The notes beneath the pieces were generated by a model. That model had not been told where the DNA came from, did not search any database, and saw nothing but the letters and a program-made list of their open reading frames with translations. 6,802 nt of DNA, taken from assembly GCA_021780585.1 (NCBI GenBank), contig JAJXYM010000241.1, positions 1-6,802 on the forward strand, in the 5' to 3' direction. Source of the stretch: Deltaproteobacteria bacterium (GTDB taxonomy: Bacteria > Desulfobacterota > Binatia > Binatales > Binataceae). The translations under genes were made by a program, and so were the position numbers. Within the stretch, counting starts at the first letter, position 1; every line of letters begins with the position of its first letter. Shown one piece after another: positions 1 to 5,575 of this stretch.

Positions 1-738
1 GCGACCGTGACGCTCAACCGGCCGGAGGCGGCGAACTCGCTCAACGGGGAGCTGTCCGCGCAACTGGTTGACGCGCTGATCCGCGCCGAGGAGGACGCCG
101 CCGTGCGCGCGCTGGTGATCAGCGGCGGCACGGGGCGGTTTTTCTGCGCGGGCGCCGATCTCAAATCGTTCTACGCCGCTCCCGGCGCGCTGAAGAGCCG
201 GGTGTCGATGGTTCACGTCGCGCTCTCGCGGATCGTGCGCGCCCCGTTCCCGGTGATCGCCGCGGTCAACGGCACGGCGGCGGGGGGCGGGATGGGCCTC
301 GCGTGCGGATGCGATCTGATCGTCGCCGGCGAATCAGCGCGTTTTATCATGGCGTATACGCGCCGCGGGCTTTCGCCGGACGGCACGACGACCTACTTCC
401 TGCCGCGGCGGATCGGAATCGGCCGCGCGCTCGAACTGGCCTATACGAATCGCACGCTGAGCGCGGGCGAGGCGCTGGAGTGGGGGCTCGTGAATCGCGT
501 CGCGCCCGACGAGGAGCTGCTCGCCCAGACCCACGCGCTGGCCGCCGAACTGGCGCGTGGCGCAACCCGCGCGTTCGCGGCCGCCAAGCGTCTGATGCAT
601 ACCGGGATGACCGAATTGCTCGAGACCCAGATCGAAAACGAATTGCGCAGTATCTACGAACTGGCCGGCAGCGACGACACGAAGGACGCAATCCGCGCCT
701 TCAACGAAAAGCGCGCGCCGGCGTTTCGCGGACGCTGA
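1..738 (+). CDS. Crotonase-fold enoyl-CoA hydratase/isomerase family protein (5' partial)
   Basis: The reading frame is open from base 1, so the true start lies left of the window. A GTG at 7 is in frame, but it falls inside the family's first conserved strand (TLNRPEAANSLN), so about 10-20 N-terminal residues are probably missing. Counting from that GTG, CAGADL (47-52) forms the first half of the CoA-thioester oxyanion hole and AAGGGMGLA (91-99) the second. The C-terminal part carries the family's helical trimerisation region and ends in the usual FNEKRAPAF-type tail. The two glutamates that hydrate enoyl-CoA in rat mitochondrial hydratase (E144, E164) align by eye with G97 and Y117. An aspartate (D125, in SPDG) sits where PaaG-type isomerases and 4-chlorobenzoyl-CoA dehalogenase have a catalytic Asp, and TNRTL with EWGLVNRV also resembles the dehalogenase. 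I infer an isomerase-like or other non-hydratase reaction on an acyl-CoA in the cytoplasm. Family placement is firm; substrate is unknown. Confidence 0.
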   Translation, partial: ATVTLNRPEAANSLNGELSAQLVDALIRAEEDAAVRALVISGGTGRFFCAGADLKSFYAAPGALKSRVSMVHVALSRIVRAPFPVIAAVNGTAAGGGMGLACGCDLIVAGESARFIMAYTRRGLSPDGTTTYFLPRRIGIGRALELAYTNRTLSAGEALEWGLVNRVAPDEELLAQTHALAAELARGATRAFAAAKRLMHTGMTELLETQIENELRSIYELAGSDDTKDAIRAFNEKRAPAFRGR

Positions 739-747
739 CCCGCGACC

Positions 748-753
748 AGGGAG
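748..753 (+). promoter_or_regulatory. Ribosome binding site of the isomerase-like gene
   Basis: AGGGAG lies six bases before the ATG at 760, in the 21-base gap after the crotonase stop. It fixes the start of the next gene and suggests that the two genes are read from one transcript. Confidence 0.7.
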
Positions 754-759
754 AATCGC

Positions 760-1356
760 ATGGCGAAAAGCTTTGAATTTCTGTTCGATTACGGCAGCCC
801 GTTCAGCTACCTCGCGAATATCCAGACGCCGGGCTTCGCGCGGCGCGCGGGCGCGGCCGTGATTTATCGGCCGATCCTGCTGGGCGCGGTGCTCAAAGCG
901 ACCGGCAATTCGTCGCCGATGGCCGTGCCGGCCAAGGCCCGTTATATGGCCGACGACCTGCGCCGCTGGGCGGCGCGCTACGGAGTCGAATTCCGGATGA
1001 ATCCGTATCCGTTCCTTGGCAATACGCTGCCGCTGATGCGCGGCGCGGTCGCGGCGCAGCGTGTGGGAGCGTTCGGCGCGTATCACGACGCGATTTTCCG
1101 CGCGGTGTGGGCCGACGGGCTAGATCTCGGCGATCGCGGCGTGCTGGGCGACGCGCTGCGGCGCGCGGGAATCGACGCGGCCACGCTGGTTGCGGCGGCC
1201 GAACTGCCCGAGGTCAAGGATGAATTGCGGCGCAACACCGAAAACGCGATCGCCCGCGGCGTCTTCGGCGCGCCCAGTTTTCTGGTCGGCGACGAATTGT
1301 ACTGGGGCAACGATCGTTTCGACTTTATCGCCGAGGCGCTCGCCCGGAGCGTCTGA
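760..1356 (+). CDS. 2-hydroxychromene-2-carboxylate isomerase-like protein (DsbA / GST-kappa fold)
   Basis: This 198-residue protein has the normal length for the 2-hydroxychromene-2-carboxylate isomerase (NahD) family. Those are glutathione-dependent isomerases with a thioredoxin-like fold carrying a helical insertion. The N-terminal motif FDYGSPFSYLAN (9-20) matches the family's FDxxSPFSYLA; S13 aligns with the catalytic Ser11 of NahD, which replaces the CxxC of true DsbA. The C-terminal GVFGAPSF (167-174) carries the cis-proline loop (P172), followed by WGNDR (182-186), a hallmark of the family. No signal peptide is present, so it is cytoplasmic and not a periplasmic oxidoreductase. NahD acts in naphthalene breakdown, but many relatives sit beside acyl-CoA genes with unknown substrates. 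The neighbouring crotonase and SDR, both within about 20 bases, favour a role in aromatic or other CoA-linked catabolism. Specific function is inference. Confidence 0.88.
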   Translation: MAKSFEFLFDYGSPFSYLANIQTPGFARRAGAAVIYRPILLGAVLKATGNSSPMAVPAKARYMADDLRRWAARYGVEFRMNPYPFLGNTLPLMRGAVAAQRVGAFGAYHDAIFRAVWADGLDLGDRGVLGDALRRAGIDAATLVAAAELPEVKDELRRNTENAIARGVFGAPSFLVGDELYWGNDRFDFIAEALARSV

Positions 1357-1365
1357 GCGGCGCAT

Positions 1366-1370
1366 GGAGG
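1366..1370 (+). promoter_or_regulatory. Ribosome binding site that decides the SDR start
   Basis: GGAGG lies five bases before the ATG at 1376. An in-frame ATG at 1364 overlaps this motif and has no equally good site of its own, so the 1376 start is preferred. Confidence 0.7.
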
Positions 1371-1375
1371 GTACG

Positions 1376-2098
1376 ATGTCAACGGCGACGAAACGTCCCG
1401 CCGCGGCGGTGATCGGAGTCGGTCCCGGACTGGGCGCGGCGCTCGCGCGGCGCTTCGCGGAACGTTACGCGGTCGCGATCGTCGCGCGCGACGCGGCGAA
1501 GCTGACGCGGCTCGCGGAGGAAATCAGGGCGGCCGGCGGCCATGCCGCGCCGATCGCGGCGAACGTCGCGCAGGCCGAGGAGATCGATCGCCTGTTCGGC
1601 GAAATTCGCCGCGAGCTGGGCGATCCCGAAGTGTTGATCTACAACGCCGCGATGCGGCCGTTCGGGCGGCTGATGGAAACGCGGCCGAGCACGTTCGAAA
1701 ACGCGTGGCGGGTCAACGCCTTCGGCGCCTTTCTGTGCGCGCAACAGGCCGTCCCCGCGATGCTCGCGGCGGGCCGCGGCGCGATCCTGTTCACCGGAGC
1801 GACCGCGGGCGCGCGCCCGTACCCGACTTCGGCGGCGTTCGGACCGGCGAAGTTCGCGATGCGCGGCCTCGCCCAGGTGATGGCGCGCGACCTCGGTCCG
1901 CGTGGCGTCCACGTCGCCTACGTCAATATCGACGGCGCGATCGATATGCCGTTTATCCGCGAGCGCTTTCCCGATCTGAAAGACGAGGACCTGCTGCGGC
2001 CGGCCGCGATCGCCGAGGCCTACTGGTACCTCGCGCATCAGGAGCCAAGCTGCTGGACGCAAGAGCTCGACGTGCGGCCGTTCAAGGAAAAATTCTAG
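1376..2098 (+). CDS. Atypical short-chain dehydrogenase/reductase
   Basis: This 240-residue protein has the length of a classical SDR. The Rossmann nucleotide loop is GVGPGLG (14-20), a variant of TGxxxGxG. IYNAA (88-92) takes the place of the NNAG strand, and N114 in VNAFG is the structural/catalytic Asn. The active site is unusual. K159 of the YxxxK motif is kept, but the tyrosine position is F155 (FGPAK), and the catalytic serine position is A142 in TGATAG. The C-terminal half (DLGPRGVHVAYVNIDGAID, 182-200; ELDVRPFKEKF, 230-240) matches a recognisable SDR subgroup which, from memory, also tends to have Phe in place of Tyr. It may therefore use a different proton donor, bind cofactor without redox catalysis, or reduce an unusual substrate. 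The start at 1376 leaves a 19-base gap after the isomerase-like gene, consistent with co-transcription. Fold and family are secure; activity is not. Confidence 0.92.
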   Translation: MSTATKRPAAAVIGVGPGLGAALARRFAERYAVAIVARDAAKLTRLAEEIRAAGGHAAPIAANVAQAEEIDRLFGEIRRELGDPEVLIYNAAMRPFGRLMETRPSTFENAWRVNAFGAFLCAQQAVPAMLAAGRGAILFTGATAGARPYPTSAAFGPAKFAMRGLAQVMARDLGPRGVHVAYVNIDGAIDMPFIRERFPDLKDEDLLRPAAIAEAYWYLAHQEPSCWTQELDVRPFKEKF

Positions 2099-2171
2099 CG
2101 TCGCGCGCGCTCGCGGGCTTCCCACCGGGCCGGGTTTCTGGTTTGCTTCCGACGGGAGGAGACGGGCGCGG
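2099..2171. other. Intergenic spacer between catabolic and sugar modules
   Basis: This 73-base gap is the longest on the + strand between genes and the natural boundary between the catabolic trio and the sugar module. I find no convincing terminator (no stable hairpin followed by a T-run) and no clear sigma70-type promoter. The only clear signal is the GGGAGGAGA stretch at 2154-2162, which serves the next gene. Read-through from the upstream genes therefore cannot be ruled out. Confidence 0.5.
2154..2162 (+). promoter_or_regulatory. Purine-rich ribosome binding site before a GTG start
   Basis: GGGAGGAGA lies nine bases upstream of the GTG at 2172. The core GGAGG is about twelve bases away, somewhat longer than usual, but no other start codon fits. 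The next in-frame ATG (2205) would delete the first beta strand of the glycosyltransferase. Confidence 0.55.
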
Positions 2172-2846
2172 GTGGGATCGATCGCCAGCCGGATTACGGT
2201 CGCGATGATCACGCTGAACGAGGAACTGGCGGTTGGCAAAGTGATCGGCGATATCCGGCGTGTCGCGCCGGAGGCCGAAATCCTTGTTGTCGACAGCAGT
2301 TCCGACCGCACGCCCGATCTCGCCGAGTCGCTGGGCGCGCGGGTGGTGCGCCAGTTTCCGCCGCGCGGCTATGGTCCCGCGATGGATCGCGCGCTGCGCG
2401 AAGGCCGCGGCGACGTCACCGTGACGCTCGATTGTGACGACACCTATCCGGTCGAGTTTATCGAGCCGATGGCGCGATTGGTCCTCGAAGATGGCTTCGA
2501 CCTGGTTGACGGATCGCGACTGGCGACCAAGCCGGCCGCGATGCCGCTCTTCAATTATCTCGCCAATCGCGCTTTCGCGATGCTCGCTTCGATGCTGTTC
2601 ATGCGGCGCGTGACCGATCTGCATAGCGGGATGCGCGCGTATCGGCGCGGTCTGATCGATCGGCTCGACTATGATCCGCGCGGCGCGGCGTTGCCGGTCG
2701 AGCTGTTGCTGCGCGCGATTCGCGCCGGCGCCAGAATCAAGGTGGTCGCGATTCCGTACCGTCCGCGCATCGGCGAGAGCACGATGCGTCCGCTGCAAAG
2801 CGCGTGGTGGACGCTCAAGCGAATCTGGGCGAGCCGCTTCGCGTGA
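2172..2846 (+). CDS. Family 2 glycosyltransferase (dolichol-phosphate-mannose-synthase-like)
   Basis: This 224-residue single-domain GT-A enzyme starts at GTG. RITVAMITLNEE (7-18) is the first strand and nucleotide-binding loop of GT2 enzymes. VVDSSSD (39-45) holds the aspartate that contacts the nucleotide base or ribose. LDCDDTYP (86-93) contains the metal-binding DxD of the DPM1/DPG-synthase-like group. DLHSGMRAYRR (149-159) and the IPYRPRIGEST region (about 204-213) are the conserved acceptor-side and C-terminal elements. A hydrophobic stretch near 128-145 could mediate peripheral membrane contact, but no C-terminal transmembrane helices are present, unlike undecaprenyl-phosphate glucosyltransferases. 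It probably transfers a sugar from an NDP donor to a polyprenyl phosphate or a growing glycan at the inner face of the cytoplasmic membrane. It opens the four-gene sugar module and ends 29 bases before the epimerase. Donor and acceptor cannot be read from sequence alone. Confidence 0.93.
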   Translation: MGSIASRITVAMITLNEELAVGKVIGDIRRVAPEAEILVVDSSSDRTPDLAESLGARVVRQFPPRGYGPAMDRALREGRGDVTVTLDCDDTYPVEFIEPMARLVLEDGFDLVDGSRLATKPAAMPLFNYLANRAFAMLASMLFMRRVTDLHSGMRAYRRGLIDRLDYDPRGAALPVELLLRAIRAGARIKVVAIPYRPRIGESTMRPLQSAWWTLKRIWASRFA

Positions 2847-2863
2847 ACGCGGATGAACGCGGC

Positions 2864-2870
2864 GAAGGAG
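2864..2870 (+). promoter_or_regulatory. Ribosome binding site that decides the epimerase start
   Basis: GAAGGAG stands five bases before the ATG at 2876. It favours that start over an in-frame start at 2804, which would overlap the glycosyltransferase by 43 bases and add a non-conserved leader. Confidence 0.7.
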
Positions 2871-2875
2871 ACGCG

Positions 2876-3871
2876 ATGACGGCAAAAGCGGAGCGTGGCG
2901 CGGCGGGCCGCCGTTATTTTATCGTCGGCGGCGCCGGCTTTATCGGCAGCCATTTCACCGACGCGCTGCTTGCCGACCGGGCGGTCGCGGGAGTGACGAT
3001 ATTCGACAATTTCAGCTCCGGCCGCCCCTGGCATTACGAGACGCATCGCGCGGACCCGCGCCTCACGATCGCGCGCGGCGCCGCGAGCGACTCGGGCGCG
3101 CTCGCGGCGGCGATGGCGGACCATGACGCCGTGATCCATCTTGCCTCGAACCCCGATATCGCGCGCGCCGCGCGGGAGCCGGAAATCGATTTTCGCCAGG
3201 GCACGGCGCTGACCAACAACGTCGTCGAGGCGATGCGCCTGAGCGGCGCGCGGCGAATACTCTACGCCTCGGGCAGCGGCGTTTACGGCGAGCTCGGCGA
3301 AGTCGAGGCGCGCGAGGATCACGGCCCGCTGATTCCGGTTTCCACTTACGGCGCGAGCAAGCTCGCCGGCGAGGGGCTGATCGCCGCCTACTGTCATATG
3401 TTCGACCTGAGCGGATGCGTGTTCCGCTTCGGCAACGTCGTCGGTCCGCGCCAGACCCACGGCGTCGGCTATGATTTCGTCCGGCGTCTCGCCGCCGATC
3501 CGTCGCGCCTCGTGATTCTCGGCGACGGCAGGCAAAGCAAATCATACATCCATGTGGAGGACGTGGTCGCGGCCGTGCTGACCGCCGAGCGTTTGTGCGA
3601 GCGGCGCTTCGAAGCGTTCAACGTCGCCACCGGGGATTACATCACGGTCGCCGAAATCGCCGGGCTGGCCGCCGAATGCCTCGGCCTGAAATCGCCGCCG
3701 CGCTTCGAATTCACCGGCGGCGATCGCGGCTGGAAGGGCGACGTTCCGATCGTCCGCCTCAACACCGATCGGATTCGCGGTCTGGGCTGGCGATGCCGCC
3801 GCACCAGCCGCGAGGCGCTGCGCGACGCGATGCGCGCGATGATCGCCGATGAACGCGTGCTGCGATCCTGA
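2876..3871 (+). CDS. NAD-dependent nucleotide-sugar epimerase/dehydratase (GalE-like extended SDR)
   Basis: This 331-residue protein is typical of extended SDR sugar-nucleotide enzymes. The NAD loop GGAGFIG (18-24) ends the first strand, and D44 in FDNFSSG ends the second and is expected to bind the adenine ribose, favouring NAD over NADP. HLASNPD (88-94) follows. The active site comprises the serine-containing ASGSGVYG (131-138) and YGASK (158-162, Y158 and K162), with the same 21-residue spacing between the two tyrosines as in GalE. RQSKSYIHVEDVV (219-231) is the sugar-nucleotide-binding strand and loop. The protein most likely epimerises or dehydrates an NDP-activated sugar in the cytoplasm. 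It is not obviously the ADP-heptose epimerase HldD. Its 3' end overlaps the nucleotidyltransferase start by 23 bases, so the two are probably translated together, and the enzyme would act on or beside the product of that transferase. Exact substrate is unknown. Confidence 0.92.
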   Translation: MTAKAERGAAGRRYFIVGGAGFIGSHFTDALLADRAVAGVTIFDNFSSGRPWHYETHRADPRLTIARGAASDSGALAAAMADHDAVIHLASNPDIARAAREPEIDFRQGTALTNNVVEAMRLSGARRILYASGSGVYGELGEVEAREDHGPLIPVSTYGASKLAGEGLIAAYCHMFDLSGCVFRFGNVVGPRQTHGVGYDFVRRLAADPSRLVILGDGRQSKSYIHVEDVVAAVLTAERLCERRFEAFNVATGDYITVAEIAGLAAECLGLKSPPRFEFTGGDRGWKGDVPIVRLNTDRIRGLGWRCRRTSREALRDAMRAMIADERVLRS

Positions 3872-4592
3872 GCCGGCGCCGGCGCTGGCGCTGCTCGCGG
3901 GGGGGCTCGCGACCCGCCTGCGTCCCCTCACCGAGACGATTCCGAAATCGCTCGTGGCGGTGGCCGGCGAGCCATTTATCGCGCATCAGATGCGCCTGTT
4001 GGGGCGGGAAGGGATCGCGCGCGTCGTGATCTGCGTGGGCCATCTGGGCGACCGGATCGAAGCGTTCGTCGGCGACGGCTCGCGCTTCGGCATCCGCGCC
4101 GACTATTCGCGCGACGGCGATCGTCCGCTCGGCACCGGCGGCGCGCTTCGGCGGGCGCTGCCGATGCTCGGGAAGGATTTTTTCGTGATGTACGGCGATA
4201 GTTATCTCGATACCAATTTCGCCGCCGTCATCGCCGCCTTTCGCCGTTCGGCGAAGTCCGCGCTGATGACGGTGTATCGCAACGCGGGCCGCTGGGACCG
4301 TAGCAACGTCGATTACGCCAACGGGATCGTGCGGCGCTACGACAAGAGCGCGCCGCCGGGCGCGATGGCGTATATCGACTATGGCTTGGGCGTGATTTCA
4401 GCGGACGCGCTCGGCGCGTGGCCCGCGGACGCGCCCTTCGATCTCGCCGCGTTTTACGCCGATTTGGCGGGGCGCGGCGAACTCGCGGGCTACGAGGTAT
4501 TCGAGCGTTTCCACGAAATCGGCGCGCCGGCCGGACTCGCCGAAACCGAAGCCTATCTCGCCCGCGCCGGGGCGGAACGGACGCGCGCATGA
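3849..4592 (+). CDS. Sugar-1-phosphate nucleotidyltransferase (HddC-like)
   Basis: This 247-residue protein consists of one nucleotidyltransferase domain without a C-terminal hexapeptide acyltransferase domain. The signature GGLATRLRPLT (18-28) binds the NTP phosphates and continues to PKSL (32-35) and the GEPF loop (40-43). PLGTGGAL (93-100) is the base/sugar-recognition loop, and YGDSYLDT (115-122) provides the metal-binding D117. RFHEIGAPAGL (230-240) matches the family's terminal motif. It would join NTP and a sugar 1-phosphate to give NDP-sugar plus pyrophosphate. The overall pattern resembles the HddC group (heptose 1-phosphate guanylyltransferase), with MurU-type uridylyltransferases as an alternative. 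The ATG at 3849 lies inside the epimerase gene and has no clear ribosome binding site; residues 1-12 (containing Cys4 and Cys5) are not conserved, and start use probably depends on coupling. The stop overlaps the kinase start as ATGA, supporting a shared pathway step. Confidence 0.92.
   Translation: MNACCDPEPAPALALLAGGLATRLRPLTETIPKSLVAVAGEPFIAHQMRLLGREGIARVVICVGHLGDRIEAFVGDGSRFGIRADYSRDGDRPLGTGGALRRALPMLGKDFFVMYGDSYLDTNFAAVIAAFRRSAKSALMTVYRNAGRWDRSNVDYANGIVRRYDKSAPPGAMAYIDYGLGVISADALGAWPADAPFDLAAFYADLAGRGELAGYEVFERFHEIGAPAGLAETEAYLARAGAERTRA
4589..4592 (+). promoter_or_regulatory. ATGA stop/start overlap (translational coupling)
   Basis: The kinase ATG (4589-4591) and the nucleotidyltransferase TGA (4590-4592) share bases. 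Such overlaps usually allow a terminating ribosome to restart, giving linked amounts of both proteins. No good ribosome binding site precedes the kinase, which makes coupling more likely. Confidence 0.8.
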
Positions 4593-5575
4593 TTATCACG
4601 CGCACGCCGCTGCGAATTTCCCTCGGCGGGGGCGGCACCGATCTGCCGTCGTATTATCGTGAGCACGGCGGCTTCGTGCTCTCGGCCGCGATTAACAAGT
4701 ACATCTATATTACGATTAATCAGACGTTCTTCCCCGGGTATTTCCTGAAATACTCCGAGCACGAGCTCGCCGAATCGATCGACGCCGTGCGTCATCCGCT
4801 GATTCGCGAGGCGCTCGAGCTGCATCGGATGCCCGGCCGGCTCGAAATAGTAAGTATCGCGGACGTTCCCGCCGGCACCGGGATGGGTTCATCGGGGGCG
4901 TTCCTGGTCGGCCTGCTGCACGCGCTTTACGCCTACAAGCGCCAGCCTGTCACGGCGGAGACCCTGGCGCGCGAAGCGGTCGAGATCGAGATGAACCGCC
5001 TCAGCGCGCCGGTCGGCAAACAGGACCAGTATATCGCCGCCTACGGCGGCATCTCGTGCCAGGAATACCGCCCCGACGAGAGCGTCGCGATCGCGCCGCT
5101 GGCGATCGGCGAGGCGGCGATACGCGAGCTGCGCGATTCGCTGATGCTGTTCTTCGTCGGCTACACCCGCGCGGCCGCCGAGCTGCTGGGCGAGCAGAAG
5201 GAGCGGTCCGAACGGGGCGACCCCGCGATGATCGAGGGCCTCCATTTCGCCAAGCGGCTCGGACTCGAAATTCGCTCGCTGCTCGAGGCCGGCGACGTCC
5301 GGCGCTTCGGCGAGTTGATGCATGACCATTGGATGCGCAAGCGGGCGCGCTCGGCGGCGATCAGCAATCCGCGCATCGACGAGCTATACCAACTGGCGCG
5401 CGGACGCGGCGGCGCCACTGGCGGGAAACTGGTCGGCGCGGGCGGGAGCGGCTTTCTGCTGTTCCATACCGACGATCGACGCCGCCTGCGCGCCGCGATG
5501 GGCGACGCGGGCCTGGCCGAAATGGATTTCGCGTTCGACTTTGACGGTTCGGTCGTCTGGTTCAGGAATCACTGA
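4589..5575 (+). CDS. GHMP-family sugar kinase (HddA-like heptose 7-phosphate kinase)
   Basis: This 328-residue protein has the full GHMP architecture. Motif 1 is RTPLRISLGGGGTDLPSYY (5-23), close to the N terminus of D-glycero-alpha-D-manno-heptose 7-phosphate kinases. The ATP phosphate loop is PAGTGMGSSGAF (94-105). GKQDQYIAAYGG (143-154) carries the probable catalytic D146. The glycine-rich motif 3 is GGKLVGAGGSGFLLF (278-292). In the HddA pathway this kinase makes heptose 1,7-bisphosphate, which a phosphatase and then a nucleotidyltransferase convert to GDP-heptose. Fucokinase or another sugar-1-kinase would be the main alternatives. The ATG at 4589 overlaps the preceding stop (ATGA), with no strong ribosome binding site, so translation is probably coupled. 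A longer in-frame extension back to 4418 lies entirely within the upstream gene and is rejected. The last 14 bases overlap the convergent methyltransferase. Family is secure; substrate is inferred from resemblance and context. Confidence 0.92.
   Translation: MIITRTPLRISLGGGGTDLPSYYREHGGFVLSAAINKYIYITINQTFFPGYFLKYSEHELAESIDAVRHPLIREALELHRMPGRLEIVSIADVPAGTGMGSSGAFLVGLLHALYAYKRQPVTAETLAREAVEIEMNRLSAPVGKQDQYIAAYGGISCQEYRPDESVAIAPLAIGEAAIRELRDSLMLFFVGYTRAAAELLGEQKERSERGDPAMIEGLHFAKRLGLEIRSLLEAGDVRRFGELMHDHWMRKRARSAAISNPRIDELYQLARGRGGATGGKLVGAGGSGFLLFHTDDRRRLRAAMGDAGLAEMDFAFDFDGSVVWFRNH

Noticed and set aside
334..1086. - strand open frame of 250 codons opposite the crotonase and isomerase-like genes
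   Set aside because: It is antisense to two genes with clear family motifs and has no recognisable domain or ribosome binding site.
1190..1375. Longer SDR beginning upstream inside the isomerase-like gene
   Set aside because: The extra residues are another frame of the upstream gene, and GGAGG just before 1376 marks the real start.
1379..2311. Long - strand open frame of 310 codons opposite the SDR and glycosyltransferase
   Set aside because: It lies antisense to two well-supported genes and is rich in Arg, Ala and Gly without any recognisable motif. Long antisense frames are common in GC-rich DNA.
2082..2885. - strand open frame of 267 codons opposite the glycosyltransferase
   Set aside because: Its translation is Arg/His-rich with no fold-like pattern, and it spans three gene boundaries.
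2669..3535. - strand open frame of 288 codons opposite the glycosyltransferase end and epimerase
   Set aside because: It runs across a real gene boundary, has no domain motifs and has the composition of a GC-rich shadow frame.
2876..3871. ADP-glyceromanno-heptose 6-epimerase (HldD) as the identity of the epimerase
   Set aside because: It would fit the heptose context, but the NAD loop, the FDNFSSG strand and the spacing to YGASK look GalE-like, and I did not see HldD-specific features.
4418..4588. Longer kinase with an Arg-rich leader
   Set aside because: The leader is a shadow of the nucleotidyltransferase frame; homologous kinases begin at the MIITRTP-type start found at 4589.
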